Assembly: GCA_045106765.1 (NCBI GenBank)
Contig: JBGCFD010000005.1
Coordinates: 22,735 to 86,734 of the forward strand
Direction: 5' to 3'
Origin: CAJQQY01 sp045106765
Lineage (GTDB): Bacteria > Bacteroidota > Bacteroidia > Chitinophagales > Saprospiraceae
DNA length: 64,000 nucleotides
Below the pieces are notes generated by a model. That model saw nothing but the letters and a program-made list of their open reading frames with translations, had not been told where the DNA came from and ran no database searches. Numbering within the stretch: the first letter of the stretch is position 1; the number at the start of each line of letters is the position of its first letter. The position numbers and the translations under genes were made by a program. Positions 54,081 through 62,946 of this stretch are shown piece after piece.

Positions 54081-54428
54081 TTATTTTTTCATCTTTCTTA
54101 TTCTAAAAGAAAAAATTACAACCGCAAGTCCTCCAAGAATAAGTCTTCCTGCAATCAACAATCCACTAATTTCACCTGTAACAGAAGTAGCTAAAATTAA
54201 GACTGCTGCAATTAATCTATAATCATAATTTATTGAATTAGGAGGAGATCTAAAATTATTTTCTCTAATCCAAAGACCAGTCATAAAATATCTAATTATC
54301 TTTTGCTCTTGCACTATAAAAATGATCTTAAGATAAGCATCGGGAATTATCGTTAACTCTTGAATAGGTTTAAGCTCTTTGTATGTTTGATTTGATTCAC
54401 ATTTTATTTTATATAAAATGTGAATCAA
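54081..54428 (-). CDS. Possible small membrane protein (start uncertain)
   Basis: A 115-codon frame that opens with TTG; the first ATG is at 54284, giving 67 residues. The C-terminal half has two adjacent hydrophobic segments (LIAAVLILATSV and LLIAGRLILGGLAVVIFSF) and ends in a basic tail. The first codons lie within a palindrome (about 54394-54426, ATTCACATTTTAT and complement), so the beginning is doubtful. No family recognised. Confidence 0.35.
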   Translation of the reverse strand: MIHILYKIKCESNQTYKELKPIQELTIIPDAYLKIIFIVQEQKIIRYFMTGLWIRENNFRSPPNSINYDYRLIAAVLILATSVTGEISGLLIAGRLILGGLAVVIFSFRIRKMKK

Positions 54429-54489
54429 AACTTATAATATCACTTTCACAAAAAAATATAATTTTACTATAATTTTTATTTGGAGTCCA

Positions 54490-57400
54490 TCAATAGTGAA
54501 TAGTAATATCTCCAGAATTCGCTACCATTTTTCCAGTCAAAGGACATCTATATTGTAGTAAAAATACATACACTCCTTCACTTAAACTGATCCCATTATA
54601 AGTTCCATCCCAAGCCTGATTTATGTCTTGTGTCTCAAAGATAACATTGCCCCATCTACCATAAATTTGAAAATTATAATCTTCTAAAACCAATGCTGAA
54701 TTATAATATATTTCTAATTCATCATTAATTCCATCGCCATTTGGGGTCATTCCATTGGGAACTGAAACTAATGCATCAGGACAACTATTAATTAATTCTA
54801 ACCTTGTCGTTAATGTAGTATCGCAACCATTAGAAATATCTGTTACTGTTACAAATAAATGGGTACTTTCATAAATAGAGTAATTTGGATTAGGGCAATC
54901 ATCACAACTTAAACCCGTATTAGTTTGCCAATCATAAAAATAATCGACATTAATATTTTCAATATTTAAATTAACTGGCTGTCCTAAAAAGAGTGGATAG
55001 CTGGGTAGAATATAAACTTCAGGTGTTGCTAGTAGTGTTACTTCTGTTTCAGAAATTTCAGGAGGACAATGTTCTAATTCAGCAACTAAAGTATAGTTAG
55101 TCGTTTCATTAAGAACCAATGTAGGGTTAGGAATATATGGATCTGATAATCCTAAAGAAGGAGACCATTCATAACTATCTGCATACCCATTAGCATCCAA
55201 TTGGATCGTATCTCCATAACATCCTTCTACTCCTACTGCCTCTACCTGAAAATCAGTTATGACACTAACTAAAACAGAATCTTGTAAAATACACGCATCC
55301 ATATTTGCCGTTAAAACATATGTTGTATTTTCCAAAGGACTAACATCAGTAACAAGAGAATAAGGCTGATTTATATTAAAGGTAGGTGCCCAAGAGTAAT
55401 TCTGATAACTATCAGGAATATAATTAAAGAGTTCTCCTTGTAGAGTTGCTGAATTTCCCAAACATATAGTTATGTCTTCCCCTGCACTAACTTCTGTTGG
55501 AGAAATTACCCAAACCATGACGGTATCAGAAATGATGCAACCATCCGAAGTAGTCACTTCCACGATATATTCTATATTTTCCTCTGGGCTTGCGATTGGA
55601 GAAAAACATCCAGAACAACTGAGAGAAGAAGCATTTGACCAGATAGGATTATTTCCCACATTAGCTGATAATTGAATTGAATCACCCAGACAGATTACTC
55701 TATCTTCACTCGCAAATATTTGATTTTGATCTAATACATTGATGTGAACTGCTTCAGAGCTAGTACATCCATCGGTCGATGTAACTGTTACCTGATAAGT
55801 ACTGGAAATAAGAGGAGTTGCTATTGGATTGGGACAATCATAACAACTAAGTCCAGCAATATCATTCCATTGGTAAGATGCAATACTACCACTCGCATTA
55901 GAAATTAATTGGACTTGTTCATTAATACAAATAGTAGTATCATTATTTAGAATTAAAGTCGGAATTTCGTAAAGCCCTGCTTCAATTTCTATTTCAACAA
56001 TAGTTTCACATCCAAAATCACTATAGGCCACAAAAGTATAAATCGTATTTTCAAGAGGACCTGCTATTGGATTCAAACAATCAGTACAACTCAAAGAAGG
56101 AGAATTTTCCCAATAAAAATTCACTATAGAAGTATCTCCTAATATCGTTGCAAATAATTGAGTACTATCTCCCAAGCAATCAATGTCATTTCCTATAATC
56201 TCAACTTCTGGAAGTGGCATTACCGTAATTTCTTGAACTATCGTATCGACACATCCGATATCTGAAATGATCGCTAATTCAACTAAGTAATTTCCTGCTT
56301 GAAAAATATGAGAAGGGTTAGTTAAGCTAGAAAATGTTGAATCTCCAAAATTCCAATTCCATTCAGTTATAATACCATCTGCAATAATTGATTGATCTGT
56401 AAAATTAATTGTTAACGGTTCACATCCACTTATTGCAGAAGTTATAAAGTTAGCCTCAGGAGATTTTCCTACAATAATAAAATCATTTTTTATAATAGTA
56501 TCACTACAAAAAGCATTGCTCACAATTAAGGAAACATCAAATGCTCCACTAACTGAATAATAAGCCGTAGGGCTTTCGGAGGTGGAACTATTTGGAGTAC
56601 TTCCATTCATTGTCCATTGATACTCTTCAATGAATTCTAATGGATTTGTTTGCACGGAAAATAATACAGAATCCTGACTGGAACATAATAGATTATCGGT
56701 AGCAATAATGTCAACATTCAAATTAGTAACAACAATAGTATCTGGTTTTTCAATAACTCTAACACAACCTACTCCATCTGAAATGGCTAGCTTCGGAACA
56801 AAATTTCCAATTGTGTTATAGGTATAAGTATAAGCACCCGTGCTGTCAAATGTTACCATCGAATCAAGGGCAGAACCATCTCCAAAATCCCATGTTAAGG
56901 ATATTTCATTAATATTTTCAGTATAAAAAGTTACATCAAGAGGGACGCAACTTGTATCTATTTCATAATAAAAATTTCCTTCTGGTCCATTTAATTCTAC
57001 GGCTTGCTCAACTACAAAAGTATCGATACAATTTAATGTAGAATAAGCAATTAATGTAACATCATATACTCCAGGAGTTGCATAGATGTGCGTTGGATTT
57101 TCTATATTAGAATAACCACTACCATCTCCAAAATCCCATTGATAATATAAAACATTACTTGATGTGTTTTCAAAATTTACAAACATGGGCGGGCATGGTT
57201 GAAAGGCATTATCCATCGTAAAACTAACTGACGGGTTAATAATTTCAATTCCATAATCATTACAAAAAATTTCAGAACATCCGTAAGTATCTGTCACCGT
57301 TAAGCATGGAGAAAATATGCCTTGATTCAAATATTGATGAGTTGGATTCTCCAAATTAGAGGTATCTCCATCTCCAAAATCCCACAAGTATTCTAAATCT

Positions 57401-60108
57401 TTCCCTGAGGATAAATTTTGAAAGATAAACGCTGATCCTGTGCAACCTATAGAATCCACTTCAAATAATGACTGAACTCCTATTATCTCAATTTCTTGCG
57501 TAATACTAGATTCACATTCCCAGTTATCCTCTACTTGAAGGGTAATCTCATGTACTCCTGCCCCAGAAAAAATATGTGTAAATTGTTCTCCAGTTCCAGT
57601 ATATAAGCTATCCTCAAAAAACCAATTCCAAGAAATATTATCACTAAATAAATTATTAGTTGAATCTGAAAAAGTAACATCAAGTAAAGTACAATCTCCA
57701 ATAAAATTAGAAGAATAATTTGCCTGAATTTCGTTTACAAATATTGTATCTAAAAATATGGTAGTATCCCTACAGCCAGTCGAATTCTCAGTTACTAATT
57801 TCAAGTCAGTATAAAAACCTGGTTGATCAAAATTTATTTCTGTCATAAAGGAATTAGGATCAGAAAAATTCATCCCAGTACCAGACCATTTATAATTTGC
57901 AGCTTGAGATGAGCAGCTAGCTGTAATGGTCATAGGATAACATCCTTGCGTTTCAGAAATCGAAAATTCTGAATTTAATTCTTGAACATAAACAGTTCTC
58001 TCAAAAATATTTTCGCACCCAGTACTTGTATTAAAAGTGGTTAGAGTAATTGTATACACTCCAGTATCTGGATATTGGAAAGTGGGATTAATCAAACTAC
58101 TTGTATCTGTTGATATTCCTTCTACCCCGAAATTCCAAAAAGAGGAATCTGCCCCTGATGATATATTTTCCAATTCAACTAAATATGAATTATTACAATC
58201 TTGAATTACATTAAAATTTGATTTAGGAAATTGAACTTGAATATAAGAAGTTGCTAAGGTGTCTACCAGACAACCATTATGACCAACTTCCAAGTAAATC
58301 GAATAAAATCCTACTTGCCCAAAAACAGCATTTGGATTTTGTTCTACACTTGCAGTACCATTACCAAAATGCCAGTACCACTCATTTACATTGTCTGACG
58401 ACAAGTCAGTAAATGAAACCATGTCGCCAACACATATGGATGTGGGTATCCCTTCAAAGTCAATTTCTGGTTCACTCCCTGCACATATTTTATTTTCAAA
58501 TGTATCTCTATCCACACAACCTAATGAATTAGTAACAGTTAGAATAAGATCAAAACAACCCGTATCTGGAATCGTAAAATTAGCAATGGAATCATTTGAA
58601 ATTAAACTACCGGAAGGAAGGTCTACTTGCCATTCGCGAGATATAATTGGATTGATAGAATATGAATTATCTATTATGTTTACTTCTAATGGGATACATC
58701 CCAATATTTCATCTTCAGGAATAGAAGCCTCAAGCTCTTTTACTTTTATGGTTATATCTGAAATTCTAGTTTCACAACCATTTGTATTTGTTACCGTCAG
58801 CACAACAGGAAAAACGCCATATGATTCATATACATAAGAGGGAGATTGCAAATTACTAGTTGCACCATTTCCAAATTCCCATAACCAAGATACAATCGTA
58901 GTATCATCACTTATTCCTTCAAAATTTGCAGGATGAGGTAAACTACATCCAATCGTGTCAACTGAAGACATACTAATATCAGACTGAGGAAATACGTGAA
59001 TAGGGAAAGAAGCATATTTAGTATTAGCACAGCCTTGAACATATCTAGTCAAACTTACTACATAAGATCCTGGTTCCTCAAAAAGGTGACAAGGATTTTC
59101 TTCTGTAACTAATGGCGTTCCATCATCAAAATCCCAAAAAACAGAATCTGCAGGAAAACCAGAGATATCAATAAATGATGCATCAAAATCTTCACATCCT
59201 TCAAAGGGGGAAAATGCCAAAACTACTGGAAACCCTACAGTAATATAATTTTCTAGAATTAAAGTATCTCTACAGAAAGTAACATTATTATATCCTACAA
59301 GTGTAACGGTATAATTTCCTTCATCTTCATAAGTAACTGCTGGAGGATTAGATCCAAAATAAGTTTCACCATTACCAAAATTCCAGCTGTATTGCATATC
59401 AGCACTAATATTTTCGTTGATAAAATTTACCGTATGTGGCGCTTCACAAGCAAAGGAATCTGGTGTTGAAAATACTACTGGAGTCGTTTCATAACTATGA
59501 ATATAATTCGTCTTATTGATAAAATTAACACAGTTGTTTGTATCTTTTACAGTCAAACTAATACTATACTCATCAGCAATGGTATAAGTACTTGTTGCAT
59601 CTGGTGAAGCACTTCCGTCTGAAGTAAATACTCCAGTTGTACCGCCCAATCCCCAAAAATATTCTTCAATATTAGGAGTCCCTGTATAGGTAAAAATACT
59701 GGTGAGTGGAACACAACCAACGGTAGGAGTAGCTTCAAAATCAGGAATTGGCAGGGCATGAATAATAATGAAATCTTCTTGACATAATGTTTCACTATTT
59801 CCAATTGCATCCGTTACTGTCAAGCAAATATCATATGAACCAGGTGAGTTAAATAATCTACCTTGACACTCGACAGTAGAAGTAATCCCTCCTATATTCC
59901 AGGACCAACTAACTATTGATCCATCTTGAGAAACGGAATTATCGCAAAATTCAACTTGAGCAAATCCGCAGCCCTCAGTTTGACTTGCGGTAAAATCTAC
60001 AGTAATTTGTCCCATCAGATTACTGCAAAATAATAGGATCATTCCTATTTTTAGAAAGCGTAAAATTGTCATTAGTGTTGTTTTTAAAAGTAGTTTTTTC
60101 TTAAGCAA
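54490..60108 (-). CDS. Giant PKD-repeat adhesin with type B T9SS sorting domain
   Basis: A 1,872-residue secreted protein. Signal peptide (about 15-36, ending LMGQ). Many PKD domains fill residues about 40-1340, with WNFGNG/WDFGDG motifs and paired cysteines at about 85-residue spacing. Then about six shorter repeats of a W-x-x-x-x-x-LSCxxCPNPIA type to about 1780. The end is a gliding-motility-associated (type B) sorting domain (MTPNGDGINDELEIYYN and EGVYVFLLQYRC). Such proteins act as surface adhesins or matrix proteins. Within the PKD part the disulfide-like pairs are conserved. The gene stands alone, with about 390 bp upstream. Confidence 0.92.
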   Translation of the reverse strand: MLKKKLLLKTTLMTILRFLKIGMILLFCSNLMGQITVDFTASQTEGCGFAQVEFCDNSVSQDGSIVSWSWNIGGITSTVECQGRLFNSPGSYDICLTVTDAIGNSETLCQEDFIIIHALPIPDFEATPTVGCVPLTSIFTYTGTPNIEEYFWGLGGTTGVFTSDGSASPDATSTYTIADEYSISLTVKDTNNCVNFINKTNYIHSYETTPVVFSTPDSFACEAPHTVNFINENISADMQYSWNFGNGETYFGSNPPAVTYEDEGNYTVTLVGYNNVTFCRDTLILENYITVGFPVVLAFSPFEGCEDFDASFIDISGFPADSVFWDFDDGTPLVTEENPCHLFEEPGSYVVSLTRYVQGCANTKYASFPIHVFPQSDISMSSVDTIGCSLPHPANFEGISDDTTIVSWLWEFGNGATSNLQSPSYVYESYGVFPVVLTVTNTNGCETRISDITIKVKELEASIPEDEILGCIPLEVNIIDNSYSINPIISREWQVDLPSGSLISNDSIANFTIPDTGCFDLILTVTNSLGCVDRDTFENKICAGSEPEIDFEGIPTSICVGDMVSFTDLSSDNVNEWYWHFGNGTASVEQNPNAVFGQVGFYSIYLEVGHNGCLVDTLATSYIQVQFPKSNFNVIQDCNNSYLVELENISSGADSSFWNFGVEGISTDTSSLINPTFQYPDTGVYTITLTTFNTSTGCENIFERTVYVQELNSEFSISETQGCYPMTITASCSSQAANYKWSGTGMNFSDPNSFMTEINFDQPGFYTDLKLVTENSTGCRDTTIFLDTIFVNEIQANYSSNFIGDCTLLDVTFSDSTNNLFSDNISWNWFFEDSLYTGTGEQFTHIFSGAGVHEITLQVEDNWECESSITQEIEIIGVQSLFEVDSIGCTGSAFIFQNLSSGKDLEYLWDFGDGDTSNLENPTHQYLNQGIFSPCLTVTDTYGCSEIFCNDYGIEIINPSVSFTMDNAFQPCPPMFVNFENTSSNVLYYQWDFGDGSGYSNIENPTHIYATPGVYDVTLIAYSTLNCIDTFVVEQAVELNGPEGNFYYEIDTSCVPLDVTFYTENINEISLTWDFGDGSALDSMVTFDSTGAYTYTYNTIGNFVPKLAISDGVGCVRVIEKPDTIVVTNLNVDIIATDNLLCSSQDSVLFSVQTNPLEFIEEYQWTMNGSTPNSSTSESPTAYYSVSGAFDVSLIVSNAFCSDTIIKNDFIIVGKSPEANFITSAISGCEPLTINFTDQSIIADGIITEWNWNFGDSTFSSLTNPSHIFQAGNYLVELAIISDIGCVDTIVQEITVMPLPEVEIIGNDIDCLGDSTQLFATILGDTSIVNFYWENSPSLSCTDCLNPIAGPLENTIYTFVAYSDFGCETIVEIEIEAGLYEIPTLILNNDTTICINEQVQLISNASGSIASYQWNDIAGLSCYDCPNPIATPLISSTYQVTVTSTDGCTSSEAVHINVLDQNQIFASEDRVICLGDSIQLSANVGNNPIWSNASSLSCSGCFSPIASPEENIEYIVEVTTSDGCIISDTVMVWVISPTEVSAGEDITICLGNSATLQGELFNYIPDSYQNYSWAPTFNINQPYSLVTDVSPLENTTYVLTANMDACILQDSVLVSVITDFQVEAVGVEGCYGDTIQLDANGYADSYEWSPSLGLSDPYIPNPTLVLNETTNYTLVAELEHCPPEISETEVTLLATPEVYILPSYPLFLGQPVNLNIENINVDYFYDWQTNTGLSCDDCPNPNYSIYESTHLFVTVTDISNGCDTTLTTRLELINSCPDALVSVPNGMTPNGDGINDELEIYYNSALVLEDYNFQIYGRWGNVIFETQDINQAWDGTYNGISLSEGVYVFLLQYRCPLTGKMVANSGDITIHY

Positions 60109-60550
60109 ATAGTAGTTAATATTCCTTCAAATAACTATTGAAGAAAACAGTATCAGCTAATAAGCTTAAAGGATTTTTAATGGTGGGACAATGCGGAAGT
60201 TTTCATAAAACTTTTTGAGGGGCAAAAAGTTTTTTAGTAGGTGTAGTTCTTCTATCGAAGTTTATGTGTGAAATTTTATTCCTTAAAATCTCATTTTTTA
60301 CATTTTCATAAAATATTATAACTTATAATATGTCCAGTTAAAATAGTGCCAAAAAAAATTTAATATATACTTTTTTTTGGAAAACAAGGTATAATTATTG
60401 TTTTACATATATTGTATCTCGCCTTATTGATAATAATTTCACTTTAATAAAAATTAGACTTTTTTTTCAAACTAAAATACAGCGTATCTTTAATTTCCAA
60501 TGATTAAAGATTACCAAATACTCTCTGGTATTTTTTATAAAAAAATCAAT
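60109..60550. other. Divergent intergenic region
   Basis: About 440 bp, AT-rich, between the giant adhesin gene and the PseG-GNAT gene; no clear ORF or repeat. Likely holds both promoters. Confidence 0.5.
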
Positions 60551-61975
60551 ATGAAAAATGTATTTATTGTTACTGGTGGCAATAATAAAAAAGGCTATGG
60601 ACATTTATTTAGATGTGCTTCACTTGCCAAAGTATTGGCAAAAAACTATACCTGCTCTTTCCTTCTTTTAGATACTCCTCAAGAAAACTTTGATGCGATT
60701 TTTGAAAAAAAACATTTTCAGAACCAAGGTGAAATACTTAACTACTTGAAGTCTGATTCATGTACGAATGATTTTGTTGTCATCGATAATTATCTCATCA
60801 AAGAGGACTTTGTTAAAGCAGTTAAAAATATAAATCTAAAAACAGTTTCCATAAATGATCTCCCTGAATTTGCACTTCCAACAGATTTAATTATCAATCA
60901 TGCTATTAATCTTCAGCCTAAGGATTTCAATGTTTCCTATTCTAAACTTTTGTTAGGAAAAAAGTATCTCCTTTTGCGAAGTGAATTTTTTGAATCACAA
61001 GAAAACCATCCAATAGATTCAGCGAAAGAACAAATCCTAATTTGTTTCGGCGGAGCAGACCCCCTTGGTTTAAGTTTAAAGTATTTAAAATTTTTGAAAC
61101 CATATCAGAAGAAATATCAAGTTGCGGTGATGACTAATTCTGATCCTCTAAAATATGAACTAGCCAAATTCAAAAACGAAAATCCTCTTTTTGATATTTA
61201 TACCCATAGTAATTTAGATGCCAAAGGTGTAGTTCAATTAATTCAAAAATCCAAAGTGGCTATTGTGCCAGCAAGTACAATAGCACTTGAATGTATGTGC
61301 GTAAATATTGATTTGATCACAGGACAATTTGTAGATAATCAAAAAGTACTTTCCAAAAGTATTCGCGATTTAAACCTAGCAATTAACGTGGGAGATTTTA
61401 CAAAGTTAGATCAGAATTCATTTGACCAATATTTTCAAAAAGTAATAAATGGAGGTTATAAAATAAAACAGAAACTTTTTTTTGATACAGATCCAAGAGA
61501 AAATATTTTACGAGAATTTAAGCAACTAGAATCCAATCAAAATATGAAATTAAGAGAAGTCAATTTTGAAGATTGGCAAATGCTCTTAGATTGGAGGAAC
61601 GATCTCGAAACTAGAACTCGATCTCATTCAATAGAAATGATCACAGAAGAGCATCATAAAAATTGGTTACGAAATGTAATCAGCGATCCCAATAGAATAT
61701 TATTTGTAGGAGATATTGATAATATTCCAGTCGGAACGGTGAGAGCTGATTTTGATTCTAGCACCAACTCTTATGAATTGTCTTGGACCATTTCTCCTCA
61801 TGCTAGAGGGCAGGGGATTGGAAAAAAAATAGTGAAACTATTAGTAGAAAAATTAAACTCAAGGGTTCGTGCTGAGATTAAAGAAGATAATATTCCTTCT
61901 ATAAAAATTGCAGAATCGGCTAATTTGAAATTTTATAAAAAGGAAAAAGAGGTATTGCATTATTGTAATTATTAG
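60551..61975 (+). CDS. PseG-like UDP-sugar hydrolase fused to GNAT acetyltransferase
   Basis: A 474-residue bifunctional protein from ATG 60551; an in-frame ATG at 60500 would add 17 residues. The N-terminal part (about 1-330) is PseG-like: a GT-B fold with GYGHLFRCASLAK near the start (catalytic-type His18), GGADP near residue 179 and PASTIALECM. It would release the pseudaminic-type sugar by removing UDP. The C-terminal part (about 335-474) is a GNAT domain (MKLREVNFEDWQMLLDWRND and ISPHARGQGIGKKIVKLL), the acetyl-CoA loop being RGQGIG. Fusion of the hydrolase with an acetyltransferase suggests one enzyme doing PseH and PseG steps. Other pse genes are not in this window. Confidence 0.85.
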   Translation: MKNVFIVTGGNNKKGYGHLFRCASLAKVLAKNYTCSFLLLDTPQENFDAIFEKKHFQNQGEILNYLKSDSCTNDFVVIDNYLIKEDFVKAVKNINLKTVSINDLPEFALPTDLIINHAINLQPKDFNVSYSKLLLGKKYLLLRSEFFESQENHPIDSAKEQILICFGGADPLGLSLKYLKFLKPYQKKYQVAVMTNSDPLKYELAKFKNENPLFDIYTHSNLDAKGVVQLIQKSKVAIVPASTIALECMCVNIDLITGQFVDNQKVLSKSIRDLNLAINVGDFTKLDQNSFDQYFQKVINGGYKIKQKLFFDTDPRENILREFKQLESNQNMKLREVNFEDWQMLLDWRNDLETRTRSHSIEMITEEHHKNWLRNVISDPNRILFVGDIDNIPVGTVRADFDSSTNSYELSWTISPHARGQGIGKKIVKLLVEKLNSRVRAEIKEDNIPSIKIAESANLKFYKKEKEVLHYCNY

Positions 61976-62281
61976 ATTTTAAAACAACTTCGATCAAAAC
62001 AGAACAAGTTAGGAAATATCTCACAAGGAATTACTGTAACTTTTATTTATGGACTGATTGTGAGACATGAAAATTATATCTGCGAAATTGATGAACACTA
62101 CTATTAATACTGTTCAGTTTTTACCCATTTTCAAACTTCTCCAAAACTCCCCTGCCCCGTAAACATTAGGTTTTCATTTTTCAAAAGCTAAAATTTTTTA
62201 CTTAAATTTGAACAGTATACGTGTATAGTGTTCAGTAGTACTTTTTAATGATAAATTTCTTATAACAATACAATTACAAAA
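61976..62281. other. Intergenic region with candidate recombination site
   Basis: About 305 bp before the recombinase gene. Contains the inverted repeat at 62209-62234 and a further half-site at 62107-62116, listed separately; no ORF. Confidence 0.5.
62107..62234. other. Candidate core site for the tyrosine recombinase
   Basis: TGAACAGTAT (62209-62218), a 6-bp centre ACGTGT, and ATAGTGTTCA (62225-62234) form a 10-bp inverted pair (9 of 10 match). The complement of the left half, ATACTGTTCA, also occurs at 62107-62116, 93 bp upstream. Layout fits a tyrosine-recombinase core (two arms around a 6-bp crossover) with an accessory arm, immediately upstream of the recombinase gene. Confidence 0.55.
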
Positions 62282-62869
62282 ATGAGTGATTGGGATTTAT
62301 ATGACGTACAAGGCAATCGGAAATATTTGATACCAGAAGAACGAGAAAAATATTTCGATGCTATTCCTGAAGCACTCAATCGAGAGCAACGTACTTTTGC
62401 GCTTATGCTCTATTACACAGGTTGTAGAATTTCTGAAGCTTTAGCTGTGCAACATGGTCGGATTGATTATAGTCGGCAAGGTGTAGTGTTCCAAACGCTA
62501 AAACGAAAGAAGAAAATTTTCAGGTTCGTTCCTCTGCCCTCTCATTATTTAGAAAAGCTCGATGATGTTCATCAATCTCAGGATATGCAAAAAAATAAAG
62601 CGATTAAAAATAAAGAGATATGGAATTTTGGACGAACAACTGGATGGACTGCTATTACGAAAGTGATGAGTGAAGCTAAAATAAAAGGTATTCATGCCGT
62701 TCCAAAAGGACTGCGTCATAGTTTTGTTATTCATCATCAAGGATTAGGTACACCTGATCATATGATACAGCGTTGGATGGGCTGGGCATCTAGAGATATG
62801 ATGGAAGTATATGGTAGAGCTGTTGGTGAAGAAGAACGTAATCTTGCGAGTAAACTATGGGGTAAATAA
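62282..62869 (+). CDS. Compact tyrosine recombinase (ResD-like)
   Basis: A 195-residue protein comprising only the catalytic domain of the tyrosine recombinase family. First catalytic Arg in TGCRISEAL; second in PKGLRHSF (the usual H-x-x-R box has Lys in place of the His, as I recall for plasmid ResD-type enzymes); MGWASRDMMEVYGRA holds the third conserved His/Trp position and the nucleophilic Tyr. No N-terminal core-binding domain. Such compact enzymes commonly resolve plasmid multimers. The inverted repeat just upstream is a likely site. Supports a plasmid-like replicon, in line with the Rep/Par locus. Confidence 0.82.
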   Translation: MSDWDLYDVQGNRKYLIPEEREKYFDAIPEALNREQRTFALMLYYTGCRISEALAVQHGRIDYSRQGVVFQTLKRKKKIFRFVPLPSHYLEKLDDVHQSQDMQKNKAIKNKEIWNFGRTTGWTAITKVMSEAKIKGIHAVPKGLRHSFVIHHQGLGTPDHMIQRWMGWASRDMMEVYGRAVGEEERNLASKLWGK

Positions 62870-62946
62870 ATAAAATTGTTTTATAGATGATGAGTTGATA
62901 TATAGAATGTTCATTCTATTTGTTTTCAACGGGTAAGCTAAATAAG

